In this document: positions 1 to 8,454 of the stretch, piece after piece | Layout: each line of letters begins with the position of its first letter | Numbering within the stretch: the stretch's first letter is position 1 | Assembly (NCBI GenBank): GCA_902611465.1 | Contig: CACLZS010000012.1 | Location: 1-36,261, forward strand | DNA: 36,261 nucleotides | From: an uncultured Pelagibacteraceae bacterium | GTDB lineage: Bacteria > Pseudomonadota > Alphaproteobacteria > Pelagibacterales > Pelagibacteraceae | Direction of reading: 5' to 3' | The notes under the pieces: model-generated | Database searches by the model: none | Told to the model about the DNA's origin: nothing | What the model saw: the letters and a program-made list of their open reading frames with translations, nothing else | Program-made: the position numbers and the translations under genes

Positions 1-1062
1 ATCTAATTTTCTAAAAAGAAACTCAATATTTTCTAGCGAGTTTTGATTTATGTAATCTAAATTTTCTCCAACAGTTGGATAAAGGCAGTAACAACCTTCC
101 AAGTTTTTAATTTCGTTTATATCAATAATCTCACAATTAATTGATTTTTCCTCTAATCTTTGTTTCTGGTTCTCAATTAAACTAGCCTTAAAATTAAATA
201 CATTTTCACTAAGTTTAATATTTCTATTTTCATTTTTATTAACAATAAGTAGAATTTTTTTAAATTTTTGATCTGCAAAATCAGTCATTTCAAAAGATAA
301 ATTATTTTCAAAAATTAATAAATTTTTCTCCTCAATATTTATCGGATTTTCAAAAGTTTTATGAAGAATAGTATAATTTTTATCATTTATTATTGGAGGT
401 GCATTTTCGTTAAGTTTAATATTTTCAAATCTATTATTTGTAAATTTTTTAATATTCCATTCACTTGCAAGATAATGTTTCCCTTGAGTTTGAATACCTG
501 CAACCCAACGCCAGCCCAAGGTATTAGATGCAGTATCACCATCATACAAGTTTTGCATAAAAAATTCTGCACCAAGTTGCCAAGGCAAGTCTAGTGTAAA
601 TATCCAAATGCTCGCAAACCACATTCTGGTATGATTATGCAAATAATTATAAGTCTTAAGTTCATTTACCCATTCATTGAAGCATTCAATTTCGGTGTTA
701 CCCTCAATGGCATTTAAGTAACTTTTATTATCCTTAAACTCTTCTTTTATTCTTTTTAAATCTAATAAATAATCATCCCAAACTCCTGATCTTAGTTCCA
801 ACCAACCTTTCCAGTATGTTCGCCATAAAACTTCTTGAATAAATTTTTCATTTTTTGAAAAGGAAAATCTTTCTAGTGACTTACTAATTACTTCTTTTTC
901 ATTAATCACTCCATGTGTTATATATGGTGATAAGCAAGATGTATTAGATCGTTTATCGGGACCAAAATCAAAATTTCTTAGCCTTGAATATTCCTCTAAA
1001 TTCTCTTCAATAAAGGTATTGAGATTTTCAATAGCTGTTTGTCTTGCTGGTTTTAAATTCAT
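1..1062 (-). CDS. Photolyase/cryptochrome-like FAD-binding protein (partial, C-terminus off left edge)
   Basis: An open frame of 354 codons runs from an ATG at 1062 to the left edge without a stop. The N-terminal ~240 residues match the helical FAD-binding domain of DNA photolyases and cryptochromes: a SCLSPYITHG segment (~42-51), VLWRTYWKGW (~78-87), HNHTRMWFASIW (~143) and DGDTASNTLGWRWVAG (~174-189), the last being the region that binds flavin and contacts the DNA lesion. The usual N-terminal alpha/beta antenna domain is missing. Instead, a segment after residue ~255 looks alpha/beta (strand KKILLIV, a helix, strand CEIID), so the domain order may be permuted. Expected role is light-driven repair of UV damage or light sensing; substrate unknown. 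It lies 100 bp downstream of argG on the same strand. Confidence 0.8.
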   Translation of the reverse strand, partial: MNLKPARQTAIENLNTFIEENLEEYSRLRNFDFGPDKRSNTSCLSPYITHGVINEKEVISKSLERFSFSKNEKFIQEVLWRTYWKGWLELRSGVWDDYLLDLKRIKEEFKDNKSYLNAIEGNTEIECFNEWVNELKTYNYLHNHTRMWFASIWIFTLDLPWQLGAEFFMQNLYDGDTASNTLGWRWVAGIQTQGKHYLASEWNIKKFTNNRFENIKLNENAPPIINDKNYTILHKTFENPINIEEKNLLIFENNLSFEMTDFADQKFKKILLIVNKNENRNIKLSENVFNFKASLIENQKQRLEEKSINCEIIDINEIKNLEGCYCLYPTVGENLDYINQNSLENIEFLFRKLD

Positions 1063-1162
1063 AATTTTAAATTTTATTTTTAATAATTTAAATTTAAAAA
1101 ATGTAAATAGCTCAAAAAAACCTAACTGGAGTCCTTTATTATTGGAGAATAATTTCTTTATT

Positions 1163-2347
1163 TTATCTTAATTTTTTCTTATGGAAGTTGATAAATCTTT
1201 CAACGTTTGATTTATTAAAAGTTTTATTTTCCTCGAAAGAGACTTTTTTCATTGAGTAAGCATTACTGGAAGTTTGTCTTGATTGAATTGTAATATTACC
1301 TTTATAAAGTTTTAGTTTTACTGATCCATTTACTTTATTTCTATTTAAATCGACTATTTTTTGCAGTTTAAATCTTTCCTTTGAATACCAATAGCCATTA
1401 TAAATAAGCTCTGCATATCTTGGCATAACCTCATCTTTTTTATGCATTGTGTCTTTATCTAGAGTTACAGACTCAATTGCTCTGTGTGCCACAAGCAATA
1501 ATGTTCCTCCTGGAGTTTCATAAACTCCTCTAGACTTTATTCCAATGAATCTATTTTCAACTAAATCTACTCTTCCAATTCCATTTTTGCCGGCTAATTG
1601 ATTAAGTTTATTCAAAACTTTCGCTGGAGATAATTTTTTTCCATTCAGACCAACTGGATCGCCGTTCTTATAATTAATTGTTATAAAACATGCTTTATTT
1701 GGTGCTTTTTCAGGGGAAGTTGTTCTTTGAAATATAAATTCAGGTGCAGAATTTTTTGGATTTTCTAAAACTTTACCCTCTGTTGAGGTATGAAATAAAT
1801 TATCATCTACTGAAAAAGGAGGTGCCCCTTTTTTATCCTTAGGGATCGGTATTCCATGTTTATTTGCATAATTAATGAGATCTGTTCTTGATTTTAATTT
1901 CCATATTCTCCATGGAGCAATTATTTTAATTTTAGGACCAAAGTAATGATATCCAAGTTCAAATCTTACTTGATCATTTCCTTTTCCAGTTGAACCATGT
2001 GAGACGGCATAAGCATTAAATTTCTTTGCAACTCTAATTTGATCTTTTGCAATAAGTGGTCTTGCAATCGATGTACCTAACAAATAAACACCTTCATAAA
2101 GAGCATGACCCCTTATCATTGGGTAGACATAATCTTTAACAAAAATATTTTTCAGATCTTGGATGATAATTTTTTTTACACCTAATTTTTTTGCATTCTT
2201 AATGATTTTTTTTTTATCCATCTCCTGCCCAACATCAGCTGTGTAGGCTATTACTTCAGCATCATAATTTTCTTGAAGCCATTTAAGAATGATAGACGTA
2301 TCTAAACCACCTGAATAGGCGAGCACAATCTTCTTTTGTTTTTTCAT
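1163..2347 (-). CDS. argG: Argininosuccinate synthase
   Basis: Cytoplasmic enzyme of arginine synthesis that joins citrulline and aspartate, using ATP, to give argininosuccinate. The protein is 394 residues, close to the usual ~400. The N-terminal PP-loop AYSGGLDTS (residues ~10-18) binds ATP. Further family segments are GHALYEGVYLLGTSIARPLIA, SHGSTGKGNDQVRFE and the middle DDNLFHTSTEG. The ATG at 2347 directly abuts the stop codon of the upstream IalB-family gene (no gap), so the two are probably co-transcribed, although no functional link is evident. No argH is visible in the window. Identification is firm. Confidence 0.97.
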   Translation of the reverse strand: MKKQKKIVLAYSGGLDTSIILKWLQENYDAEVIAYTADVGQEMDKKKIIKNAKKLGVKKIIIQDLKNIFVKDYVYPMIRGHALYEGVYLLGTSIARPLIAKDQIRVAKKFNAYAVSHGSTGKGNDQVRFELGYHYFGPKIKIIAPWRIWKLKSRTDLINYANKHGIPIPKDKKGAPPFSVDDNLFHTSTEGKVLENPKNSAPEFIFQRTTSPEKAPNKACFITINYKNGDPVGLNGKKLSPAKVLNKLNQLAGKNGIGRVDLVENRFIGIKSRGVYETPGGTLLLVAHRAIESVTLDKDTMHKKDEVMPRYAELIYNGYWYSKERFKLQKIVDLNRNKVNGSVKLKLYKGNITIQSRQTSSNAYSMKKVSFEENKTFNKSNVERFINFHKKKLR

Positions 2348-2860
2348 TTAAGTGCAGCTTTTTTTTGCAGCGTTATAAGCTTTTGTAAATCCCATTAAAG
2401 AATAGTCATCAGTAGTTTGAGTGCCACTTTGTTTATAAGCTGTTATCATCAGCCTAGATGCCTTTTTCATTCTTTTAATTATTTTTTGTTCTGTTTTTCC
2501 ACTTGAAATCCAAGCAAATTTATTTTGAGGTAAATCAAATTCAAATTTAGATTTACCTGATGTGGCTAAAATTGCGTTTTGTGGATTAAAATCGTAACCA
2601 GATGTTATGCTTACTTCATCTGAAATTTTATCTTCAGGTCTAAATGATACAAACAATCTAGCTTTTCTATTGCTTGCTTTAGGAGATTGTCTAACTGGAA
2701 CCGAATAAGCAAAACAGATTTTTCCAGTTTCATTAAAAACTGCAACAGCATTCCAATCTTTAAATGTGCCTAATTTTGTTAAATCCTCAGACTGAGCCAA
2801 GGTTATTGAAAATACTGATAATATTAGTGTTTTTAAAATTATTTTTTTAATTATGGACAT
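2348..2860 (-). CDS. Invasion-associated locus B (IalB) family exported protein
   Basis: 170 residues with an N-terminal signal peptide (basic start, hydrophobic core to about residue 21, cleavage near AQS-ED). The mature part carries the IalB pattern: GTFKDWNAVAV, a Cys in GKICFAYSVP, a Val/Ser-rich RLFVSFRPED, a GYDFNP turn, FAWISSG, and near the end TQTTDDYSLMGFTKAYNAAKKSC. The two conserved cysteines probably form a disulfide. Family members are periplasmic or surface proteins of alphaproteobacteria with poorly known function; 'invasion' comes from Bartonella and need not apply to a free-living cell. The start overlaps the end of the upstream aldo/keto reductase gene by 10 bp. Confidence 0.85.
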   Translation of the reverse strand: MSIIKKIILKTLILSVFSITLAQSEDLTKLGTFKDWNAVAVFNETGKICFAYSVPVRQSPKASNRKARLFVSFRPEDKISDEVSITSGYDFNPQNAILATSGKSKFEFDLPQNKFAWISSGKTEQKIIKRMKKASRLMITAYKQSGTQTTDDYSLMGFTKAYNAAKKSCT

Positions 2861-3885
2861 GGATTAGGATATTTTTTTTGTACATTATTTATTTCTTTTA
2901 TTACTTCACTATCAAGATTCACTTTTACACTTTCTACGTTAGTTTTCAACTGCTCCATAGTTGTTGCTCCAATAATTACACTAGTCATAAAGTCTTGTAC
3001 TTCACAGAATTTAATAGACATCTGACTCATATCTAAATCAAATTTTTGACTAATTTTGTAGTATTCCTCTACTGCTTCAGATGTATTTGGTTTTCTATAC
3101 CTTGTCCAAAAATCAAAATCCCTTTCCATCCTTGATCCTTTGGGAAATTGTTTATTTCTATATTTTCCTGTTAAATAACCACTGGCCAAAGGTGAATATG
3201 ACAAACATCCTATATTTTCTCTTATAGATACTTCAGCTAAACCAACTTCATAAGACCGATTTAATAAACTGTATGGATTTTGAATTGACATCATTCTTGG
3301 TAGATCCTTATCTTTAGAAAGTTGAAGATAATTCATAACTCCCCATGGGGTTTCATTTGATAAACCGACATACCTAATTTTTCCTTCCTCAATAAATTTT
3401 TTTAAATTTTCCAAAACATCTTCAAATTTATTCCAGTCATTTTCTTTGTGTTCATAACCCAATCTTCCAAAGTTATTTACGTTTCTTTCAGGCCAATGCA
3501 ATTGATAAAGATCAATATAATCTGTTTTTAATCTATTTAGACTTCCATGCAGTGCATCCTCTAAATTCTTTCCAGTGAAGCTGTTCTCTCCATTTCTCAT
3601 ATATTTTCTGCTAGGACCACCCACTTTGGACGCCAGTATTACGTCTTTTCTTTTTTTTGTTTTTTCAAACCAATTCCCAATAATAGTTTCAGTATAACCA
3701 TATGTTTCTGCTTTTGGGGGAACGGCATATAACTCAGCTGTATCCCAAAAATTTACTCCGTTATCTAAAGAGTAATCCATTTGCTCAAATGCCTCATTTT
3801 GGGTATTTTGTTCACCCCAAGTCATTGTCCCAAGACAAATTGTACTAACATTTAGGTCTGTATTTCCTAGTTTTTTATAATTCAT
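2851..3885 (-). CDS. tas: Tas-type NADP(H)-dependent aldo/keto reductase
   Basis: 344 residues, nearly the same length as E. coli Tas, and similar along its whole length: LGTMTWGEQN near the start, DTAELYAVPP (catalytic Asp and Tyr region), LASKVGGPSR (catalytic Lys), DLYQLHWPERNVN (catalytic His), VGLSNETPWGVMNY, SIQNPYSLLNRSYEVGLAEV and GATTMEQLKTN (NADPH-binding end). It should fold as an (alpha/beta)8 barrel that reduces carbonyls with NADPH; the natural substrate of Tas is unknown. It is the first gene of a probable operon with the IalB gene (10-bp overlap) and argG. The 71-bp region upstream is shared with the divergent Bax-inhibitor gene. Confidence 0.93.
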   Translation of the reverse strand: MNYKKLGNTDLNVSTICLGTMTWGEQNTQNEAFEQMDYSLDNGVNFWDTAELYAVPPKAETYGYTETIIGNWFEKTKKRKDVILASKVGGPSRKYMRNGENSFTGKNLEDALHGSLNRLKTDYIDLYQLHWPERNVNNFGRLGYEHKENDWNKFEDVLENLKKFIEEGKIRYVGLSNETPWGVMNYLQLSKDKDLPRMMSIQNPYSLLNRSYEVGLAEVSIRENIGCLSYSPLASGYLTGKYRNKQFPKGSRMERDFDFWTRYRKPNTSEAVEEYYKISQKFDLDMSQMSIKFCEVQDFMTSVIIGATTMEQLKTNVESVKVNLDSEVIKEINNVQKKYPNPCP

Positions 3886-3956
3886 AATTTATGTAGTATT
3901 TGTTACATTTATTTTGACGACTTGAAAATCTTAAAAAAAAATCTTATATAAATAAT

Positions 3957-4715
3957 ATGGAATTCAATAAAGATAATATTTTAAATAAAGCAACAACAGC
4001 TAAGCAAACTGTTGTCATGGATGAAGGCTTGAGAGCCTACATGCTTAAAGTTTATAACTATATGGCTACTGGAGTTTTGCTTACTGGAATAATCGCACTT
4101 TTATCATTTAAAATGTCTGTTGTAACAGATCCAAATGGAGCAATTGTTGGATTAACCGAATTTGGCAATGCAATTTATTTATCAGGATTAAAATGGATTG
4201 TAATGTTAGCCCCATTAGGAATTGTGTTTTACATGAGTTTTGGAATTAATAAAATGAGTGCTTCAAGAGCTCAGACAACTTTCTGGGTATTTGCTGCATT
4301 AATGGGATTATCTCTTTCTTCAATATTATTAGTTTACACAGGTTTAAGTGTAACAAGAGTATTTTTTATTTCTTCAGCAACATTTGGAGCAATGAGTATC
4401 TATGGTTACACAACAAAAAGAGATTTAACTAAGATGGGATCTTTTTTAATGATGGGATTAATAGGAATTATAATTGCATCAGTTGTAAATATATTCCTAA
4501 AATCATCAATGATGTATTTTGCAATATCAATTATTGGTGTTTTAGTATTTGTGGGTTTGACTGCATACGATACACAAAAAATTAAAAATATGTATGCTGC
4601 ATCTGACAGTGGTGAGTTAATGGGTAAAAAAGCTGTTATGGGTGCCTTGACGTTATATTTAGACTTTATAAATTTATTTATAATGCTTCTAAGATTGTTT
4701 GGCCAAAGAAGATAA
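3957..4715 (+). CDS. Bax inhibitor-1 / YbhL-YccA family membrane protein
   Basis: 252 residues with about seven hydrophobic segments after a hydrophilic ~25-residue N-terminus. The pattern fits the BI-1 (TMBIM/UPF0005) family: the first segment in YNYMATGVLLTGIIALL, then GLKWIVMLAPLGIVFYMSF, FWVFAALMGLSLSSIL, the TKRDLTKMGSF loop, and the conserved VGLTAYDTQKIKNMY motif near residue 205, ending in a basic tail. Eukaryotic and Bacillus relatives act as pH-dependent calcium leak channels; the role in proteobacteria is not settled. The start ATG lacks a visible Shine-Dalgarno sequence. It ends directly against the stop of the convergent downstream gene. Confidence 0.92.
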   Translation: MEFNKDNILNKATTAKQTVVMDEGLRAYMLKVYNYMATGVLLTGIIALLSFKMSVVTDPNGAIVGLTEFGNAIYLSGLKWIVMLAPLGIVFYMSFGINKMSASRAQTTFWVFAALMGLSLSSILLVYTGLSVTRVFFISSATFGAMSIYGYTTKRDLTKMGSFLMMGLIGIIIASVVNIFLKSSMMYFAISIIGVLVFVGLTAYDTQKIKNMYAASDSGELMGKKAVMGALTLYLDFINLFIMLLRLFGQRR

Positions 4716-5297
4716 TTAAAACTTAATAGATCTAACTAAATTAAACAAATCCTGTCTTGTATCACTACATTTTTCCCAACAAGTTGATGTAAGCACATAC
4801 TCTTTTTTTTTATACAAAAAAATTATTTGTTGAGTTGTAGCTCCTTCAACAAAAGAACTTTCATTTTCTCTGTACATTGACCAATCTGCAAAAGTTGGTT
4901 TATTATGCATCCTGCATTCATTTAATTGCACATTCCTTTTACCTACTTTTTTTTCAATTTTTAAAATTTTTTTACATTGTTTTTTAACTGTCTTGGAATT
5001 AACTTTATAATTTGATTTAAAAACCAAAATATTAATATTATTTAATGGATGACTAGAGAAATTATAAAGAAGTTCTACTTTTTGCTTTTTTAAATATTCC
5101 TCAGCCAACTTAATTTGTCTTTTTATTAAAGGGTCTTTATAAGTATGATCATATATCTCAAAAAGGTTATTTTTATTAAATAATTCATATCCATCTGGTA
5201 GCTCGAAACTAAAGTCTTCTATACTAGTAAAATTCTCGGCTTTTAGTATGTTCAGATATGAAAAGGAAATAAGGACAATAATTAATAATTTATGCAT
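4716..5297 (-). CDS. Exported protein of unknown function
   Basis: 193 residues with a clear signal peptide (residues 1-20, ending near LKA-EN). I do not recognise the family. The mature part is a mix of predicted strands and helices with many lysines and four cysteines (QCKK and NECR, then CWEKC near the C-terminus), which could form disulfides in the periplasm. The start FSFELPDGYELF and end EYVLTSTCWEKCSDTRQDLF-NLVRSIKF recall PsbP-like or DUF1795-type folds in layout only. It is convergent with the Bax-inhibitor gene with zero gap, and divergent from the outer-membrane protein gene across a 182-bp region. Confidence 0.7.
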   Translation of the reverse strand: MHKLLIIVLISFSYLNILKAENFTSIEDFSFELPDGYELFNKNNLFEIYDHTYKDPLIKRQIKLAEEYLKKQKVELLYNFSSHPLNNINILVFKSNYKVNSKTVKKQCKKILKIEKKVGKRNVQLNECRMHNKPTFADWSMYRENESSFVEGATTQQIIFLYKKKEYVLTSTCWEKCSDTRQDLFNLVRSIKF

Positions 5298-5479
5298 TAA
5301 AATCTAATTTCATATTTTTTAAAATTATAAAATATTTTGTATGCTTTACACTCATAGCTGATATTATTTTATTGAGAAAGTCATATATATCTAGAAAAAA
5401 ACACCATAAAAATTGCTATCTATTTTTATTTGGAACTAATAGATTAAATAATACATAATTTATAATATTGGGGGTAATT
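5298..5479. other. 182-bp divergent intergenic region
   Basis: This AT-rich stretch separates the minus-strand exported-protein gene from the plus-strand outer-membrane protein gene and must hold promoters for both. No good hairpin, repeat or hidden reading frame stands out. The only clear site is the G-run just before the plus-strand start. Confidence 0.5.
5470..5474 (+). promoter_or_regulatory. Ribosome-binding G-run that fixes the OMP start
   Basis: GGGGG lies 5 bp before the ATG at 5480. It supports the ATG as the start rather than the in-frame TTG at 5468, which overlaps the G-run itself. Confidence 0.55.
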
Positions 5480-6064
5480 ATGAAAAAAATATTAATAACT
5501 ATATTAATTTTGTTTGGTTTCTCAGGAACATTAAGTGCTGCTGATCAGGGTCAAATGAGGTTTGGTGTTGAACTTGGGTTTAGTCCAGTAGATCTTGAAG
5601 CAGAAAAAACAGCTCAAGAATTAGCTAACTTATCTGGTTCAACAGTAACAGTTGAATATGATACTGGATCTTTTGTTGGAAGAATATTTGGTGAGTATGG
5701 ATTGTCATCTAATTTGGATTTGGAAATTGGATATTTTACAACTTCAGACGCAGAAGCAAAATATACAATATCTGGAGCATCAGCAACTGAGTCATATTAT
5801 GCAGATGGATTTGATTTTTCTTTAAATATAAAAGGAGATGATGGTTTCTATGGAAAAGTTGGAATGCACTCTTCAACAGTTAATGGTAACGCAAGTATTA
5901 CAATTGGTGGAACAACTTATGCCGTGTCTGCTAGCAGAGATGGATCTGGGCCTTTACTTGGATTAGGTTATGAAAGTGATGGAGTAAGATACTCCGCAAC
6001 TCATTATATTGATGTGGGTGATACAACTGACTACACACTGTTCTCTGTAGGATGGCTGTTCTAA
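5480..6064 (+). CDS. Small outer-membrane beta-barrel-like protein
   Basis: 194 residues from the ATG at 5480. Signal peptide MKKILITILILFGFSGTLSA ends at residue 20. The mature ~170 residues alternate Gly/aromatic/polar residues in short strands (GVELGFSP, VGRIFGEYG, LEIGYFTT, GFDFSLNIKG, GFYGKVGMHS, LLGLGYES, VRYSATHYIDV) and end in a terminal Phe (SVGWLF), the usual C-terminal signal for outer-membrane insertion. This fits an 8-strand OmpA/OmpW-like barrel. Function unknown. Its stop is 10 bp before the subtilase start, so the two are likely co-expressed. It could help surface assembly of the protease or simply be an unrelated porin-like protein. Confidence 0.75.
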   Translation: MKKILITILILFGFSGTLSAADQGQMRFGVELGFSPVDLEAEKTAQELANLSGSTVTVEYDTGSFVGRIFGEYGLSSNLDLEIGYFTTSDAEAKYTISGASATESYYADGFDFSLNIKGDDGFYGKVGMHSSTVNGNASITIGGTTYAVSASRDGSGPLLGLGYESDGVRYSATHYIDVGDTTDYTLFSVGWLF

Positions 6065-6074
6065 TTAAACGATT

Positions 6075-8453
6075 TTGCAAAAGATTTTAAAAAATAAATT
6101 TAAATTACTAATACTTTTAGTTTCATTTCTATCTCTAACCGCCTGCGGAGGTGGAGGTGGAGGTGGAGGCGGAGCTGCTGGTGGAGCTTCTAGCTATACA
6201 GTTTCAAATTGTTCAGATACTGGTACAGATTACCAAACTACAGAATACAAATACATGGGTTATGGAGTCTCTGGAAATTATAATCCCTTAAAGTTTGTGT
6301 GTGCAAGCGCTGCATATGCAAGGGGTGCAACAGGAGATGGTATTAAAGTTGCGGTATTAGATACAGGTGTATTAGCTGCAAATGCCGATGGAGCAACAAA
6401 TACAAGTCATGCTGAGTTGGGTAACGTTGTAAATTTTACCTCAGGTAGTGACGCAGTTAATGATGATGATACTCCCCATGATGATAATGGTCACGGTACT
6501 CACGTTGCTGGAATAATTGCTGCAGATAAAGGCGATGGAGGTATGCATGGAGTTGCTTATGACGCTTCGCTTTATATTTTTAAAAATATTAATGCCGCAG
6601 GCAGTTCTACTACAACTATATTGAAAACAGCAATGCAAAAAGCAATTGCTGCCGAAGTAGATATAATAAACAATAGTTATGGTTGGTCAGATGCTGGAGA
6701 TGGATCATACGACGGAGATAAATTTCTTGGTAGTGGTGATTGTAATAGTGCTGCATCTTGTGAATCTACAATTGGTTCTGCTTTTTATACTCAAATTGAA
6801 GCAGCAGGCACTGCAGGAATTATAAATGTTTGGGCGGCTGGAAATGAAAGTAACGCTGAACCATCTGCAGTTTCAGGATCAGCAATCTATGATGATGATT
6901 TTAAAGAAACAACAGTTATCGTAGTTGCTACAGATACATATACAGATTTTGGTGGAGGAAATAAGATTGCTAGTTATTCCAATAGATGTGGATCAGCAGC
7001 AGCAATTTGTATAGCTGCACCAGGCTCTACTGTTTGGTCGAGTGATTATGCTGGCACTACAAGCCATAGTTACAAAAGTGGAACTTCTATGGCCGCACCT
7101 TTGGTTGCCGGAGGTTTGGCAATTATTAAACAAGAGTTTTCTAGTCTTACAAATGCACAAGTTGTCGATAGGCTTTTTGCCACCGCAACAGATAGTAGTG
7201 AATTTTCTCGAACATCTATTTATGGTCATGGAATGATGAATTTAAACGCAGCAACTACTGCGGTTGCACAACTTCAAACAATTAATGGAAATAATTTACT
7301 AGATGACCCTAATACAAGTTATAAAGATCTTGTTGATAATAGTTTTGTTAGCAGTGCCTCATTTTCAAATGCTTTAAATTCAGCATTGAATGGGCAAGTG
7401 ATGGAAGTTTATGATAGTTTTGATAGAGCAAATTTTAAGGTCGCTGTTGATAGTTTTTTCACTTCTGGAAGTTATACTTCTCAAAACAATATTGAAAATC
7501 ACATGGCAAGACTTCAGCCGAAATCTAAACAAACAACAAAGCAAAAAAATTTATATGGAAGTTTTTCATTAGAAACAGATGGTAACTATATTGAGAGTTC
7601 GATGCTTCAATCCCCTGGAAACTTTTTAGCCCTTGGCTATAATCAGTCTACTAATAGCTTTGAGAATGCTGTGGATCCATTATCTAATTTCTTTAACGAT
7701 AGTAATTTTGGGAATAATTACTTTGTAAATCCCTATTTTAGTACTGGTTCAGGACAAGATTATTTCATGTCTTTTAACAATAATGGAAGTTTCGGCTTCG
7801 ATAGTTTTACTACAGCAAATGGAAATGATTTAGGATTAGCATTCAACCTAAATCCTTTATCAAGCTCAGATGAAGGTATGAAAAATGCTGGTGATCTTCA
7901 ATTAGTATTTGGAGTTAACTATGAGCAAAATAAATTTTTAAATTCGACTTCCTCCGGAGTTTTTGCAACTGGGGATTTATCTAATACAAACTTTACTGGG
8001 GTTAAATATAAAACGAATTTTGGTGACGATTTTACTTTTGTTGGATCTGGTTTTGCTGGTTATACTTACTTAGACAAAGCTACAAATTCTTATATTGAAA
8101 GCTCGACACCATTATTAACTAGCTCATTTAGTTTAGGTTTAGCGAAAGCTCGTTTTATTAAAAAAAATCAAACCATAGGATTTTTTATTAATCAACCCCA
8201 AAGAGTTGAGGAGGGTAGTTTAAATTTAAGACTCCCAACTTCATCGGACAGAGATAGAACTGTTACTTATAGTAACTTAAATGTTGATTTAGAACCAGAA
8301 GCTAGGCAAATCAATTATGATATTGTCTTTAACAAAACTATCACAGAATCGTCTAATTTGAGTGTAAACTTAACCCATGTTAAAAATGGTGATCACTCAA
8401 ATGGTACAAATGATCAAAACTTTATTTCACTGTACTATAAAAAAACTTTCTAG
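6075..8453 (+). CDS. Subtilisin-like (S8) surface lipoprotein protease
   Basis: 792 residues. A lipoprotein signal ends in the lipobox LTAC (Cys24), followed by a run of nine glycines. The S8 protease domain spans ~85-400, with catalytic Asp96 (AVLDTGV), His140 (GHGTHVAGI), oxyanion Asn257 (AAGNES) and Ser338 (GTSMAAPLVAG). Residues ~400-792 are Asn/Ser/Phe-rich with beta-like alternation and end in KKTF, suggesting a C-terminal barrel-like or surface-anchoring region as in autotransporter subtilases. The start is TTG at 6075: an in-frame TAA at 6066 rules out a longer frame except through ATT at 6072, and the next Met (~61) would lose the signal peptide. A small lipoprotein gene follows at once. 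It is likely a secreted or cell-surface endopeptidase for protein uptake or processing. Confidence 0.9.
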   Translation: MQKILKNKFKLLILLVSFLSLTACGGGGGGGGGAAGGASSYTVSNCSDTGTDYQTTEYKYMGYGVSGNYNPLKFVCASAAYARGATGDGIKVAVLDTGVLAANADGATNTSHAELGNVVNFTSGSDAVNDDDTPHDDNGHGTHVAGIIAADKGDGGMHGVAYDASLYIFKNINAAGSSTTTILKTAMQKAIAAEVDIINNSYGWSDAGDGSYDGDKFLGSGDCNSAASCESTIGSAFYTQIEAAGTAGIINVWAAGNESNAEPSAVSGSAIYDDDFKETTVIVVATDTYTDFGGGNKIASYSNRCGSAAAICIAAPGSTVWSSDYAGTTSHSYKSGTSMAAPLVAGGLAIIKQEFSSLTNAQVVDRLFATATDSSEFSRTSIYGHGMMNLNAATTAVAQLQTINGNNLLDDPNTSYKDLVDNSFVSSASFSNALNSALNGQVMEVYDSFDRANFKVAVDSFFTSGSYTSQNNIENHMARLQPKSKQTTKQKNLYGSFSLETDGNYIESSMLQSPGNFLALGYNQSTNSFENAVDPLSNFFNDSNFGNNYFVNPYFSTGSGQDYFMSFNNNGSFGFDSFTTANGNDLGLAFNLNPLSSSDEGMKNAGDLQLVFGVNYEQNKFLNSTSSGVFATGDLSNTNFTGVKYKTNFGDDFTFVGSGFAGYTYLDKATNSYIESSTPLLTSSFSLGLAKARFIKKNQTIGFFINQPQRVEEGSLNLRLPTSSDRDRTVTYSNLNVDLEPEARQINYDIVFNKTITESSNLSVNLTHVKNGDHSNGTNDQNFISLYYKKTF
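6147..6176 (+). repeat. GGAGGT-type hexanucleotide repeat in the lipoprotein linker
   Basis: Three to four in-frame copies of GGAGGT/GGAGGC encode part of the poly-glycine stretch after the lipid-carrying Cys24. Copy-number change would add or remove pairs of glycines without shifting the frame, so it would alter linker length rather than switch the gene off. Confidence 0.7.
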
Positions 8454-8454
8454 T

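Noticed and set aside
361-594. Plus-strand open frame inside the photolyase gene
   Set aside because: Antisense to conserved FAD-domain codons, with no recognisable protein features.
3914-3950. Promoter with TTGACG and TATATA before the Bax-inhibitor gene
   Set aside because: The spacing between the boxes is about 25 bp, too long for a standard promoter; AT-rich DNA gives many such matches.
6993-7229. Minus-strand open frame inside the subtilase gene
   Set aside because: Lies entirely within a well-supported protease domain, Cys-rich with no family features; a shadow frame.
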